A stretch of DNA of 64,000 nt from Thermoplasmata archaeon (GTDB taxonomy: Archaea; Thermoplasmatota; Thermoplasmata; Lutacidiplasmatales; UBA184). This document shows positions 17,670 through 27,362 of this stretch, in pieces (position 1 is the stretch's first letter; each line of letters opens with the position of its first letter). Where the stretch lies: contig JAKBSJ010000002.1 in assembly GCA_021844945.1 (NCBI GenBank), positions 164,965 to 228,964 on the forward strand. Reading direction: 5' to 3'. The position numbers and the translations under genes were made by a program. The notes under the pieces are model-generated. The model searched no databases and was not told the DNA's origin. It saw only the letters and a list, made by a program, of their open reading frames with translations.

Positions 17670-17909
17670 ATGGTGCTCACGAAACGTTCGGCGATGGCAC
17701 CGGACGGAGCGTTCTGCTTCGGGTGCAACCGAGGGTTCGGGCAAGGAAGCCCGGCCGTCGTGTTCGCGACCGATCTCGTTCCCGACTCCGACCGGGCCGA
17801 GGTCGCCGGACTCTACTTCCATCCGGGCCACCTGATCCGCTACGCCCATCGTAGGAACTGGACGGAGCTCGCGAACTACATCGAGGCCCACGGGGCCTCG
17901 AACTTCTGA
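17670..17909 (+). CDS. Small hypothetical protein with CxxC motif
   Basis: A 79-residue protein I do not recognise. It has FCFGCNRGFGQGSP near the N-terminus, where the CxxC could be half of a zinc site, then an alpha/beta-looking segment (PAVVFATDLVPD, VAGLYFHPGHLIRYAHRRNW) with two histidines that might complete it. No clear ribosome binding site is visible; ATG 17694 is an alternative start. Third-position GC is high in this frame, supporting coding. It sits behind the M48 protease on the same strand. Confidence 0.55.
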   Translation: MVLTKRSAMAPDGAFCFGCNRGFGQGSPAVVFATDLVPDSDRAEVAGLYFHPGHLIRYAHRRNWTELANYIEAHGASNF

Positions 17910-18105
17910 GCGGCATCCACCCTCGGCCCGGTAGCGCGCCGAGGCGGACGGCCGACGTGCGGCCCGGCGTCGTCGACCGCAGGGGAGTGCCCCACGAGGG
18001 GGACCACGCGGCCGCCCTCCGTGCTGGCCCTAAATCGCCCGCACCCTGTAATCGATCGTCTCGAGTCCGCCCATTCGATGGGACCAGCGCGCGATCGCAG
18101 CGCGG

Positions 18106-18462
18106 CTAGAGGGCTTTCTCCGCGATCTGGCCGAGCTCGCTGCTGACGAGACCGACGATCTGCTGGGAGATCATCCGCCGGACATCCTCGGGGAGCGTGG
18201 AGACCCCGAGCCGGGCGGTCAACGCGCCCACCCGTAGGAGGGCCCCGTACTCACGCGCTCGGGCTTCCAGGAGCTGGTGGATCGCCTCGCGAAGGTCGGC
18301 CGCGAGCCTCGGGTCGTCCTTGAGCTTCTTCTCGATGTAATGGCGTATCTCGTCTTTGACGATATCCCGGGTCGCCTCGCTGACCAGCTCTTCGGGGCGC
18401 AACAGGTCTTGCGTGCTTCGGACCAGCAGGTCGAGCGGATCGCCCTCATACTCTTCCGTCAT
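18106..18462 (-). CDS. Hypothetical helical protein
   Basis: A 118-residue, highly charged, all-helical protein: LVRSTQDLLRPEELVSEATRD, IRHYIEKKLKDDPRLAADLRE, then a hydrophobic C-terminal helix region (DVRRMISQQIVGLVSSELGQ). GGGAGTACG precedes the ATG at good distance. No domain is recognised; it could be an oligomeric scaffold or a partner protein. It stands alone, with 190-270 base gaps on both sides. Confidence 0.8.
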   Translation of the reverse strand: MTEEYEGDPLDLLVRSTQDLLRPEELVSEATRDIVKDEIRHYIEKKLKDDPRLAADLREAIHQLLEARAREYGALLRVGALTARLGVSTLPEDVRRMISQQIVGLVSSELGQIAEKAL

Positions 18463-18728
18463 CGTACTCCCACCCCATGGGTACTTGATGCCCGCCGTAC
18501 TTGTAGCGTAGGTGAAGGAAGGTTCACGCGAGATCGCCGTCAGAGGTTCCTACGTGATGGGGGAGCGATCGGCGGCCGACCCGACTCCGAGCGGGCGTTG
18601 TCCCCGCCATTTGCCTTGGAGTCCGGGCACATCTTCCGGCCAATCCGCGTCCGGCCCCCTAACCAAACGACGGGTATGAAGGGGGGGCCCTCGACGGACG
18701 AAACGGCGCTTCCAGGGGATACGGGCCG

Positions 18729-19592
18729 TTAGTGCTTTCCCGGGGGCCAGCCCTGGTCCCCCTCCACCCGGCTCATGAAATCGAGGACGACCCGGTCGAA
18801 TTCCTGCGTCGTCGAGAGGTTGGGGGTGTGGTCCCCTTCGGAGAGCTCGACGTAGTGAGCGCTGGGGACCTCGGCGGCGAACCGGCTCATCATCATGTTC
18901 AGCGCCGGATTATCGTGAGCGCCGGCGATGGAGAGGATGGGGACGCGCCCGGCGCGCAGGGTGGAGGCCACGGGGTGGCCCGGCCGCCGACCCGGTGGCT
19001 CGTCGCGGCTCATGAACTCGATGAAGTGATCGTAATTGTCCGCCGTGATCGCCCGAAGACGCTGGCGCTCGCCCGGAGGGACCTTCGGAGCCCAGATGTC
19101 GAGGATCTGCTCGATGGCCTCGGCCTTTCGACCGGCCTTCGCCAGCTCGAGGAGCCGTCGCTCCCGGTCGGCCCCGGCGTTGATGAACCGGTCCTCCTCC
19201 TCGGGCGTTGGCTCGAGGTCGTGCGGGTTCCCGGCCACCAGGATAAGCCCCTGGATCCGGTCCGGAAGCCCGGCGGCGAACTCGCAGGCGATCCGAGCCC
19301 CGTCCGAATTCCCGAGGACGAACACTTCGACTAGGTTGAGATGGTTCAGCACCGCTTCGAGGTCCTCGCTGTCCGATGAGTTGGTGCGGTTGCCGACCGA
19401 GCGACCGCAGCCCCGAACATCGTACCGAACGACTGTGTGATGGGCGGCGTACGCCGCGAACTGCGGGTCCCACTCGCGTAGGTCGAGGAAGGCGGAATGG
19501 ATCAGGACGATCGCGGGGCCCTGGCCCGCTCGCTCGAAGTAGATGTTTCCGTCGGGAACCGGGACCATGCCTTGGGTGGGCGGCGGGGCCAT
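18729..19592 (-). CDS. Alpha/beta hydrolase
   Basis: This 287-residue protein has a complete catalytic triad of the alpha/beta-hydrolase fold. The oxyanion HS-motif is in IVLIHSAFLDLREWDPQ, the nucleophile in VLGNSDGARIA, the acid in SIAGAHDNPA and the histidine in SEGDHTPNLS. The V-RYDVRGCGRS strand is standard. The nucleophile elbow GNSDG is an unusual version of GxSxG. Start is set at ATG 19592 (MAPPPTQG); upstream in-frame sequence is Arg-rich and unlike the family. Substrate is unknown; small ester, lactone or C-C bond hydrolases all share this layout. Confidence 0.87.
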   Translation of the reverse strand: MAPPPTQGMVPVPDGNIYFERAGQGPAIVLIHSAFLDLREWDPQFAAYAAHHTVVRYDVRGCGRSVGNRTNSSDSEDLEAVLNHLNLVEVFVLGNSDGARIACEFAAGLPDRIQGLILVAGNPHDLEPTPEEEDRFINAGADRERRLLELAKAGRKAEAIEQILDIWAPKVPPGERQRLRAITADNYDHFIEFMSRDEPPGRRPGHPVASTLRAGRVPILSIAGAHDNPALNMMMSRFAAEVPSAHYVELSEGDHTPNLSTTQEFDRVVLDFMSRVEGDQGWPPGKH

Positions 19593-19999
19593 GCCCCCGG
19601 CAAGCTCCGAGGCAGATAACTTCGGTCGCGCCGGCGACGATCGGTCGATGAGGATTTCCCTTCGACGCGCCGCGCGTTTGCACCTTCTTGCCTTGGTTCG
19701 ATCGCCGGGGGCGAAGGGAGGTAGGCCGGGAAGCACTCGACTTGCGCCTTGGAGCGGCCCAGGACCTGCTGCCAACGTCGCACGCGAATCGCTCTCGGTC
19801 GGATGCTCCGATCAAACGGCGCGTCGAACGTCGCGGGATGCGGACACGAGACCACTCGAAGAACCCCCGGGCAGCGTCGGGCCGAGCGCCTCCGCCGGCC
19901 ACCCATGAACGACATCCTTCGGGAGCCGACGGTGGAGTCCCACCGCCAGGATCCCGGAAGCGACGAGCGAGACGCGCGAGGGGGCTGCCGCTGCGAACG

Positions 20000-20191
20000 T
20001 CAGGCGCCCGGTTCTCGGGTAGCGCCGACGAACGTGCATACGTACGCCGCCGGCGGGACGGGTCCTGGAGGCAGTCTTCTCTTTGCTCGGATGTAGCAGA
20101 ACATGCAGACGACCTCCCCGTTCGCGAACTGGTGCCACTCGGCGGCGTGGCGGCAGCTGAACACCTCACACGGCAGGTCCCTGGCCCACAT
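20000..20191 (-). CDS. Small Cys-rich (zinc-ribbon-like) protein
   Basis: A 63-residue protein starting MWARDLPCEVFSCRHAAEWH, with a second cysteine pair in VVCMFCYIRAKRR. The C-x4-C / C-x2-C arrangement with a basic stretch after the second pair resembles a zinc-ribbon. GGAAG lies about five bases before the ATG. It is divergent from the DAO-type oxidase 145 bases away. Function is unknown. Confidence 0.6.
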   Translation of the reverse strand: MWARDLPCEVFSCRHAAEWHQFANGEVVCMFCYIRAKRRLPPGPVPPAAYVCTFVGATREPGA

Positions 20192-20335
20192 CCGATCTTC
20201 CGAGGGAACGAACGACCGCGGCGCATATCTGGATATGGCCGTGGAACTCGGGACGGGATTCTAGCGGCCGAACAACATTTCATAGCCCGCCCTTTCCGCG
20301 GTCGATCGCCGCGGAGCTCGCGGGGTGAGGAAGGG

Positions 20336-21724
20336 GTGCCGACGAAGGACCGGTACGATGTGGTGATCGTCGGCGCCGGCGCCATGGGCCTCGCCTCGGC
20401 CTACCATCTCATCGACCGGAGGCCGGAGCTTTCCATCTTGGTCGTTGATGCGCGTGCGGGCCCCGGCGAAGGGTCCATGGGAGCGAGCGCCGCCATGGTG
20501 CGGGACGTGTTCAGCTCTTCCGACAATCGGCAGCTCGCGCAGAGTTCGATCGCCTTCTACCGGCACCTCATGGACGAGCACGAGGAGCTCCAAGGGCCCT
20601 CCCCGCTCCTCGACCTCTACGGGTACCTCTGGTTGCTACCGGAGCGCTACCTGAACGAGTACCGGGACTTGGTCCGGGGGAGCGGGGGCGCGTTGGATGC
20701 CCGGATGATCGAGCTTTCCGATCTGCGATCGTGCCCCGGCCTCGATCCGACGCCTGCCCGATGGTTCGAAGGGGACACCGCGGCGCCTCCGGACGCGATC
20801 GCCGGCGGCTTGTTCGGTCGCAACTGCGGAGCGGTCGCTCCCGAGATGCTGGCGAACTTCTACTTCGCCGCGGCCCGCGCTCGCGGCGTCGAGTTCGCGT
20901 TTGACCTCTGGGCGCAACGGCTGTCCTTCGAAGGGCGAGAGGGGCTCCTTCTCCACGAGCCTTCGAAACTGCCGTACTCTTTCCAAGACCATGTCGAGGG
21001 TCGGCTACGCATCGCTCGGGTCGTCTTCGGAGACGGGACATCCGTCCGGACCGATCGGGTCATTGTGGCCGCGGGAGCGTGGGCGGAGCATCTCCTCCAC
21101 CCGGTAGGGATCGCCACCGCCTGCAGCCCGCGGCCCGAACTCCTGTTCTCCGTTTCGGGTCGAGAGGTCGACAGGCTCCTCGCGTGGACCCCGCCGGTCG
21201 ATCCGATCGACGCTCCTGCGGGACGGCCCCGCCTCCCGTTCCTGATCCTGCCCACCGGGGCCACGATGAAGCCGATCTTCGGCGAGCAGCGGATCTGGAT
21301 TGGGGCGGTGGATCACGTCGCGCATCCGATCGGCACCCGGGAGGACCCAGCCACCGAGAGCGGCCTCGACTACCGCGCGGACCGTCTGGGGGATCGAGAG
21401 GCGTTCGCGACCGACGTGCTGCCCGCCGTCACCCCCTACTTCCCGGGGTTCGATACGACCGGGCTGCGCCTCGAGAGATCCTGGGGCGGCTACTATCACT
21501 TCAGTCCGGAGGGCCTTCCCGTGCTCACGGAGGAGGCGTGCGGGGTGATCTTCATCGGCGGAGATTCGGGAAGCGGCGTGATGAAGGCCGATTCGATCGG
21601 CCGCCTTGTCGCCGCGCTCTACGACGGGGCCTGCGAAGCCCGGCTCTTTCCGGGGGGTGCGTATCGGCTGGACCGACTCTCGCTCCACCGTCGCGCGGTC
21701 GAGGAGGAGCGGATCATCCTCTGA
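20336..21724 (+). CDS. FAD-dependent amino-acid/amine oxidase (DAO family)
   Basis: The 462-residue protein has a DAO-type FAD fold. The dinucleotide motif is VVIVGAGAMGLASAYHL, the second flavin contact is STGASA-like GSMGASAAMVRDV, and the C-terminal flavin motif is YYHFSPEGLPVLTEEACG. Family members oxidise sarcosine, glycerol-3-phosphate, D-amino acids or 2-hydroxyglutarate; the substrate cannot be read here. The GTG start follows GAGGAAGG. A region around residues 200-260 is longer than in MSOX-type enzymes. It may supply imino acids to the downstream catabolic genes, which is inference. Confidence 0.88.
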   Translation: MPTKDRYDVVIVGAGAMGLASAYHLIDRRPELSILVVDARAGPGEGSMGASAAMVRDVFSSSDNRQLAQSSIAFYRHLMDEHEELQGPSPLLDLYGYLWLLPERYLNEYRDLVRGSGGALDARMIELSDLRSCPGLDPTPARWFEGDTAAPPDAIAGGLFGRNCGAVAPEMLANFYFAAARARGVEFAFDLWAQRLSFEGREGLLLHEPSKLPYSFQDHVEGRLRIARVVFGDGTSVRTDRVIVAAGAWAEHLLHPVGIATACSPRPELLFSVSGREVDRLLAWTPPVDPIDAPAGRPRLPFLILPTGATMKPIFGEQRIWIGAVDHVAHPIGTREDPATESGLDYRADRLGDREAFATDVLPAVTPYFPGFDTTGLRLERSWGGYYHFSPEGLPVLTEEACGVIFIGGDSGSGVMKADSIGRLVAALYDGACEARLFPGGAYRLDRLSLHRRAVEEERIIL

Positions 21725-21771
21725 ACCCGGCCCTACGCATCGGACCGGCCGGTCGCGGGAGGCGGTCCCGG

Positions 21772-22521
21772 TCACCCCTCGAGGAAGTGACGGGCCCCGT
21801 CGATCGCGAATCGAACATCCGAGGCCAGCGCGATGAACCGGAAACCGAGATCGAGCGCCGCCTGCTTCTCCTCGCGGTTGATCACGAGCGTCCCGGCGAT
21901 CTTGCCGTGCCGCTCGCAGGATCGGACGACCTGGCCCATCGCTTCGCGGACCTTCGGATGGGTCCGTTCGTCCATCAGGCCCAGGTTCAGCGTCAGGTCC
22001 TGCGGGCCGACGAACAGCAGGTCGACGCCCTTCGTGGCCGCGATGGACTCCACGTTCGCGAGGCCGTCCCGGGTCTCGATCTGGACGCCGACCATCGTCT
22101 CGGCGTTGGCATGGCGCAAGTACTGGGCCAGGTCCAGTCCGTACCGGGACGCGGCGGCGGCCGCGACCCCTCGGACCCCGTCGGGCGGGTACTTCGCGTA
22201 GGCGACGGTGGCTCGTGCCTGCGCCTCCGAGCTCACGAGCGGCACGAGGATTCCCTGGGCGCCCGAGTCCAGCGCTTGCTTGACGAGGTATTGATCGACG
22301 TCGCCGACACGCACGAGGGGCGCGGGACCGTCGCGCCCCAGCATCGCCACCATGGCCGCGAGGGTCTCGGGGTTCACCTGAGCGTGCTCGGTGTCGATCA
22401 CGAACCAATCGAAGCCCAAGCCCCGCAGCGCGTCGAGGTGGACGAGCGAGGGAGAGGAGATCCAAGTCCCGAAGGAAGGAGCGCTCGACGAGGCGATACG
22501 ATCCTTGAGAGTGGACGGCAC
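21772..22521 (-). CDS. HpcH/HpaI family aldolase
   Basis: The 249-residue TIM-barrel protein is a class II pyruvate-type aldolase of the HpcH/HpaI group. Key segments are FGTWISSPSLVHLDALRGLGF, FVIDTEHAQVNPET with the general acid/base, VGVQIETRDGL with a metal-binding glutamate, and LLFVGPQDLTLNLG with the metal-binding aspartate. Such enzymes cleave 4-hydroxy-2-oxo acids to pyruvate (or oxaloacetate) plus an aldehyde. Convergent with the DAO oxidase gene. Confidence 0.92.
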   Translation of the reverse strand: MPSTLKDRIASSSAPSFGTWISSPSLVHLDALRGLGFDWFVIDTEHAQVNPETLAAMVAMLGRDGPAPLVRVGDVDQYLVKQALDSGAQGILVPLVSSEAQARATVAYAKYPPDGVRGVAAAAASRYGLDLAQYLRHANAETMVGVQIETRDGLANVESIAATKGVDLLFVGPQDLTLNLGLMDERTHPKVREAMGQVVRSCERHGKIAGTLVINREEKQAALDLGFRFIALASDVRFAIDGARHFLEG

Positions 22522-22788
22522 GAGGGGGTCCTCCCCGGTAAGGGAGTGAGTCCACGGAAGAGCCTTGCGGGACGGGCGAGTGGCGGGCCGATGTCGAAGG
22601 TCAGCGGGGCGAGGAGCCGCGGTTTCGTCCGTGGCCGGTGTACTTCGCGACTACCCTATGGACGTCGGGACGTCCGAGGACCCGGAGATGGGATGACCTT
22701 CGCTCCCGCGGAGAGGCGCTTCGGTCGAACGGCTCGGTAACGGTAAACCTCTATACCCATCGACCCCGTCCCAACTGGGGGGAGACCC

Positions 22789-23517
22789 ATGGTCGATTAC
22801 CCGGCGATCGCTGCGCAGCTCAAGCGCCAGCTGGGCCTCGGCATGGCTCCCGTCCAGATCTCTTATCTGGATGAACCTCCGAACGGTCTGCCGCAGCACG
22901 AGGGCGGGGTCCCTTCCGTGTGCACGTTCTTTGCGTTCGGCACGGAAAGGGCATTCTACGCCGCTCTTCCCCAGCACGAGGACTGCGAGATCGGAGCATT
23001 CGTCCTCGGCGTGCCCGCCCAGGGAGAGGTGGGGGGACGGCTCATGTCGAGCATTGAGATGATGCAGAAGGTCGGCTACCTGAACCCGGGGGAAGAGACC
23101 CGCGTCCCCCACAATGCCGTGCCGCCGAAGTTCGTCGCCTACGGCCCCCTCGGCACGCTCCCGATGCCCCCGACGGTCGTGCTGATGTTCACGAACCCGA
23201 AGGGAGCGATGCTGGCCACGGAGGCGGCAGGCTCCGGCACCGAAGCGACGTCGGTCCCGATGAACAGCCGGCCCATGTGCGCCATCGTGCCGATCATGAA
23301 CCAGGGCGCCCCGGTCGCGGTCTCGTTCGGATGCATCGGATCGCGGATCTACGCCGATCTTGGGATCGACCAGATGGTCATCGGCGTCCGCGGCGATCAC
23401 CTTGCCGAGTTCGCGAAGAAGCTCGACACCATCGTGGCGGCGAACGCCACCATCGGCGCCGAGGATTGGGCCCGAAAGGACGCGGCGGCCCGCGCGCATC
23501 GCCCTCTCGCTCGCTGA
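22789..23517 (+). CDS. DUF169 family protein
   Basis: A 242-residue member of the DUF169 family, recognised from the overall pattern: N-terminal AQLKRQLGLGMAPVQISYLDE, the Cys-containing VPSVCTFFAFGTERAFYA, LGVPAQGEVGGRLMSS, and MCAIVPIMNQGAPVAVSFGCIGSR. Members are common in anaerobes and archaea; their biochemical role is not established. GGGGGGAG lies at good distance before the ATG. A CTCTATACCC element about 30 bases upstream could be a weak TATA box. Confidence 0.87.
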   Translation: MVDYPAIAAQLKRQLGLGMAPVQISYLDEPPNGLPQHEGGVPSVCTFFAFGTERAFYAALPQHEDCEIGAFVLGVPAQGEVGGRLMSSIEMMQKVGYLNPGEETRVPHNAVPPKFVAYGPLGTLPMPPTVVLMFTNPKGAMLATEAAGSGTEATSVPMNSRPMCAIVPIMNQGAPVAVSFGCIGSRIYADLGIDQMVIGVRGDHLAEFAKKLDTIVAANATIGAEDWARKDAAARAHRPLAR

Positions 23518-23595
23518 ACGGCCGGAGCGAGAAGTCGGGGGCCAGCGCTCCCGGCACAGGGCATCGTCTTAGCCCTCCTAACGCGTTGGGAGGAC

Positions 23596-25047
23596 GTGTC
23601 CCGCTCCGAGGTGGTGCGTCGGCGATCTGCCGCTCGCGCAACGGGTCGCCCGCACATGGGTGACCGTTCGGCCGCGCGCTCCGCAGCGAGCCCCGAGAAC
23701 GCGGAGCTGAAGGAACTCCTTTCGGAGCTTTCCCACTCCGATGGGAGTCGCGCGAATCGTGCGGCTCTTCGTCTGGGCGAACTCGGGGAGGCTCGCGCCG
23801 TGGACTCGCTGGAGACCGCCCTGTCGAGCCCGGACCTGAGGACCCGCATAGGAGCCGCTTCGGCCCTCGGGACGATCGGCCGTCCAAGGAGTCGGACGGC
23901 GCTCGAAGGAGCGCTCGCGGATCCCGACCCCCGGGGGCGAGCGCAAGCCGCCTACGCGCTCTCTCGGCTGCACGATCGACGATCGACGGCGTCGCTCACC
24001 GATCGGCTCTCCCACGACCCCAGCGCGGCCGTCCGCTATGCCAGCGCGCTGGCCCTCGGCCGTATCGGCGATCGACGCTCCGTCCACGCGCTCGAGCACG
24101 CGTTGGAGGACGAGTCCGACCGGGTCCGGAGAGAGGCGGTCCTCGCTCTCGAGCGGTCGGGCGACCCGAGCGCAGCGAAGAAGGTGCGGCGCTTCCTGAA
24201 GGACCCCGCGCGCAGAGTCCGGATCGCGGCGGCGGTCGTGATGGGCCTTCGTCGAGATCGGGCGGGCGCCCGGCAGCTGATCGAGCATTCGCTCGAGTGC
24301 GACGCCTGGGAGCGTCCCGCGCTCGTTGTCGCGCTGGGGCGCATCGGTACTCGGGAATGCGGCGACGCATTGGCCCGAGCCGCGGACGACCCGGAGCGAT
24401 GGGTCCGGGTCTGCGCCATCCATGGGCTCGCCGAGATGCGGGCGCCGAATGCCGCGAACGTGGCGCGCGCCAAGGCTCACGATCGATCCTGGGCCGTGCG
24501 AGGCGCCGCCGCTCTCGCCCTCGGACGCGTGGGCGCTCGTGCCGATGCGAGCCTCCTCCTCTCCCTTTTGGACGATCCGCATCCTTGGCCCCGACGCGGA
24601 GCGATCTACGCGCTCGGACAGCTCGGCATCAAGAAGGGCCTGCCCCGGATCCGACTGGCGCTCCACGAGCCGGACCCCGAGATCCGACTGGCCGCCATCT
24701 GGGCGCTCGGTCAGCTCCGAGACCACGCGAGCGTGGAACCGTTGGTGCGGCTGCTCCGGGCCGCCCGACCCCAACTGTCCTCGAATCGCCCGACGGTGGC
24801 TCGAGGAAGTGGATCCGTCCGGCTCGTATCGGATGCCGACTCCCGTCGTTTCGATGCCCTCGTCCAGGCCGTCGCGCAGATCGCCGGGAGCTTTCAGGAC
24901 GCGGCCGCGATACGAGCGTTGGAGGATGTCCTCGGATCCCTTCCCAAGCGCGAGCTCGGCCGGCCGGCCCGCCTCCCGACTCCGATCGGGGCCAGCGCCT
25001 CTACTACGACACTACGCGATCTTTTCGTCCCGGCCCGCCAACGGTAG
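23596..25047 (+). CDS. HEAT-repeat protein (PBS-lyase type repeats)
   Basis: The 483-residue protein is built almost wholly of HEAT/PBS-lyase repeats of about 31 residues. Recurrent units read like VRYASALALGRIGDRRSVHAL, VRVCAIHGLAEM, RRGAIYALGQLGIKKGL and IRLAAIWALGQLRDHASVEPL. I count roughly ten to eleven units. Such solenoids act as protein-binding scaffolds, so a partner-binding role is likely, not catalysis. GGGAGGAC sits directly before GTG 23596; ATG 23656 is an alternative that skips an Arg-rich leader. No cyclase or phycobilin context is present. Confidence 0.9.
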   Translation: MSRSEVVRRRSAARATGRPHMGDRSAARSAASPENAELKELLSELSHSDGSRANRAALRLGELGEARAVDSLETALSSPDLRTRIGAASALGTIGRPRSRTALEGALADPDPRGRAQAAYALSRLHDRRSTASLTDRLSHDPSAAVRYASALALGRIGDRRSVHALEHALEDESDRVRREAVLALERSGDPSAAKKVRRFLKDPARRVRIAAAVVMGLRRDRAGARQLIEHSLECDAWERPALVVALGRIGTRECGDALARAADDPERWVRVCAIHGLAEMRAPNAANVARAKAHDRSWAVRGAAALALGRVGARADASLLLSLLDDPHPWPRRGAIYALGQLGIKKGLPRIRLALHEPDPEIRLAAIWALGQLRDHASVEPLVRLLRAARPQLSSNRPTVARGSGSVRLVSDADSRRFDALVQAVAQIAGSFQDAAAIRALEDVLGSLPKRELGRPARLPTPIGASASTTTLRDLFVPARQR

Positions 25048-25281
25048 GGCTAGGTCCGCCGGTGACCCCGGTACCGGACCTCGCTCGTCCCTCCATTCGC
25101 CGTAGCTGCTCAGGCTCGTAACGCAACCGCACGGCCAGTCCGGGATCCTCTCACCCCGCAGATCCAGAGCGCTCTCTCCCTTCGGGACTGCGGCCCCGGC
25201 TCGCGTCCGAAGCGCGAGATGGCGAGCGGACATCGCGTGGGGGGTGGGCCGCCGGGGGGCTCGAGGGGGGCCAAGCGCCGC

Positions 25282-25824
25282 TCAGGAACGCGGCCGCGGG
25301 CGGGCGCCCGGCGCGGGTCGGAGGCTCAGGGAACGCAGGCCCGGTTGCGTGCGGACCAACAGATGAAGGTCGGCGGCCGTCAGTCGCAGATCCCGGGAGC
25401 CGACCTCCCGGAACGGCGTTCGATTTCGGAACCGGAGAAGGCCGACGGCGGAGCCGAGCGCTCGATTCTCCCACAGATCCTCGCGACGGGGGATGCGCTG
25501 AGGGTCGACGGAGGAGCCGACGATCGGGAGGGGGGGATCGAAGAGTCCGTCGCAGATCGTGCGGGCACCCAGAGCTTTCCATCGTTCTTCGGCTTCCAGA
25601 AGATGGCCCCAGGCGACCCACGTCGGCGGGCCCGGTAGACTCTGAAGAAACAGCACGAGCTGACCAGGGACCTTACCCCCGGATTGGGCGTCGAGCCACT
25701 GGTTTTCCCCGCCGACGTGTAACCAGCGTACGAGCGGCTCGTCCTCCCCGGCCTGGATCACCCACCCGATGGTGAGGTCCGGTCGGAACGGGAGGGCCCA
25801 ACGATCGACCGGAGAATCCGCCAT
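25282..25824 (-). CDS. Hypothetical protein, possibly PUA/EVE-like
   Basis: A 180-residue protein with two blocks that read like a small beta-barrel: TIGWVIQAGEDEPLVRWLHVG and VPGQLVLFLQSLPGPPTWVAWG followed by LLEAEERWKALG. The pattern pGxxVLFxxS...VGxG resembles EVE/PUA-like domains that bind modified bases, but the match is weak. The C-terminal 50 residues are Arg/Pro-rich. I treat the function as unknown. Confidence 0.6.
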   Translation of the reverse strand: MADSPVDRWALPFRPDLTIGWVIQAGEDEPLVRWLHVGGENQWLDAQSGGKVPGQLVLFLQSLPGPPTWVAWGHLLEAEERWKALGARTICDGLFDPPLPIVGSSVDPQRIPRREDLWENRALGSAVGLLRFRNRTPFREVGSRDLRLTAADLHLLVRTQPGLRSLSLRPAPGARPRPRS

Positions 25825-26214
25825 TTCGTCTCGGATGCCTCATCCCCCTAGTCCAACGTCCAGTATCTGCTCTCGGCCTCCACCGAGCCGAAGAGCCTAC
25901 GGTCCGTTCCCGAAATCCCTCCCCCACCCATGAGCCTGACTCGGGAGGGGTTCCATGACCTCCACGACCCCCGTCACGGGTTTTCCTAGCGTTGGAGGTT
26001 CGCTCGAAGCGTACGACCCGATGAAACGCCCGAGGATTCTGGGCACGGGAGGGGGAAGCGCGAGCTGACGGGAAGGTTCCGTGGTGACCGACCGGAATAT
26101 GCCCGGGTCAAGGAGACCGCGATCGGCTTGATGCTGCCCCGCGCGCCCGATTGGCTACCGGAGACCGGCGGGACGCCCGGACCCTGGACGCCCAATCGCG
26201 CTCTCGCACAAGAT
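25825..26214. other. 390-base gap, nothing recognised
   Basis: The stretch between two reverse-strand hypothetical genes holds no convincing open frame. TCGGGAGGGG and CCCTCCCCC segments can form a stem (about 25918-25950), and a TTTTCC run follows at 25980. No tRNA or known RNA motif is evident. Confidence 0.3.
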
Positions 26215-26619
26215 CTAGGCACGCCGCGCGCAGATTGGGCAGCGCCACGAGGTGTCCTTCGGGTCCTGTACGAAGAACACCGGCGCCGCATGCTTCCGGC
26301 GATAACAGACGAACAACCGACGCTCCGATCCGTCGCGTGCGCGGAACGGATAGACCCTCCAGTACACTACGCGGACGTCCCTTCGGGGCCGGGACCGGGC
26401 CAGAAAGCGTTCCGCCGCTCGGCCCAGTTCGGGCCCATGTCGCGTCGCCACCCTCAGATCCCGTGCATGTACCAGCGAAGCCGGTACGGACCATCCGCGC
26501 AGGGTCCGCTGGACGCGGGCCGTAGGGTCGCGCGAGCCCCATTCTGCGTAGGTAGTGACCGAGACCACGCCGGAAGGGCAGGCGCGGATCGACCAGATCC
26601 CGGGCAGTGAGCTTCGCAC
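26215..26619 (-). CDS. Small hypothetical protein ending in a CxxC
   Basis: A 134-residue reverse-strand protein, unrecognised. Its second half reads like a folded beta-rich domain (VRVVYWRVYPFRARDGSERRL, VFFVQDPKDTSWRCPICARR). The terminal CPIC with the earlier Cys in LFVCYRRKH could bind zinc. Start is uncertain; GTG 26568 (VVSVTTYAEW) is an equally good choice. I prefer this strand over an overlapping rightward frame because the rightward one is poor in hydrophobic residues and lacks patterning. Confidence 0.5.
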   Translation of the reverse strand: MRSSLPGIWSIRACPSGVVSVTTYAEWGSRDPTARVQRTLRGWSVPASLVHARDLRVATRHGPELGRAAERFLARSRPRRDVRVVYWRVYPFRARDGSERRLFVCYRRKHAAPVFFVQDPKDTSWRCPICARRA

Positions 26620-26716
26620 CGAACGTGCACGGATCGGTTGATCGCAATGGCGGTAACAGGTCCCCCCGGCGATGCGAGGGCGCGCCGCAGGACCGACGGC
26701 ATCGATCCGCGCCGGG

Positions 26717-27109
26717 TCACGAACTCCTCCGGGCCCGAACCTTGCGTATCCAGTCGCTCGCCAACAGGTCCCGCCATGCCTGGGCCGTGCGAGGGGCCTG
26801 CTCGGAGAATCCGGTCAGGAGGTGATCCACCTTCCCATCCGACCACTCGAGGAACACCTGAGGGATCAAGTAGTCCGGGGAGGCGTCGCCGTAGGCCTTT
26901 ACCATCCGATCGGCGAGCGTTGCTTGTCTCCCTCGATCGATGTCCAGAGTGCGGAGCGGGACCTTCAGTCGGGTCGCGAGCCGTTTACCGTTACGGATCG
27001 ACAACGGCACGCAATGCGGGCACCACTGAGCGAGGACGATGGTGAGGCGACGGGGCTCCGGCGGGAGGGGTTCGGTTCGGCACGAAAGCCGTATCCCTCG
27101 ATGGCACAA
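26717..27109 (-). CDS. Thioredoxin/glutaredoxin-like protein
   Basis: A roughly 130-residue protein with the thioredoxin-fold active site in TIVLAQWCPHCVPLSI, followed by a charged helix, the strand LKVPLRTLDIDRG and the cis-proline strand PDYLIPQVFLEWSDGKV. This is the layout of archaeal glutaredoxin-like or PDI-like proteins with a CPHC centre, probably a thiol-disulfide exchange role. The start is uncertain: TTG 27109 has AGAGGG just before it, but the frame stays open upstream with Arg-rich sequence. Confidence 0.62.
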   Translation of the reverse strand: MCHRGIRLSCRTEPLPPEPRRLTIVLAQWCPHCVPLSIRNGKRLATRLKVPLRTLDIDRGRQATLADRMVKAYGDASPDYLIPQVFLEWSDGKVDHLLTGFSEQAPRTAQAWRDLLASDWIRKVRARRSS

Positions 27110-27362
27110 AACCCTCTTGACCGCGACACGGGACGGCCCGATCCCACAACGGGGTGCGGGTCGGCTGAAGGGTCCTGAAGCACTGCCGGAGCCCGAAAGG
27201 TACCGACTCCACGTCCGTGAAGGTCGGCGCATCGGGAGGATCGAACGCGAGCGGAGGGACCGGCGCCGAAGGGAGGAGGCTTTCGCTCCGGAGTTTTGCC
27301 GTCGGGCCCCGCCGGGGGGAGTCACGGGGACGGGATCGCGACCGGCGGCGCACCGCCGACGA

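Noticed and set aside
23596..25047. Phycobilin lyase annotation for the HEAT-repeat protein
   Set aside because: Only the repeat type is shared; there is no pigment biosynthesis context.
26128..26610. Rightward 160-codon frame as the gene in this region
   Set aside because: Poor hydrophobic patterning; the overlapping leftward frame has a better beta-rich pattern and a terminal CxxC.
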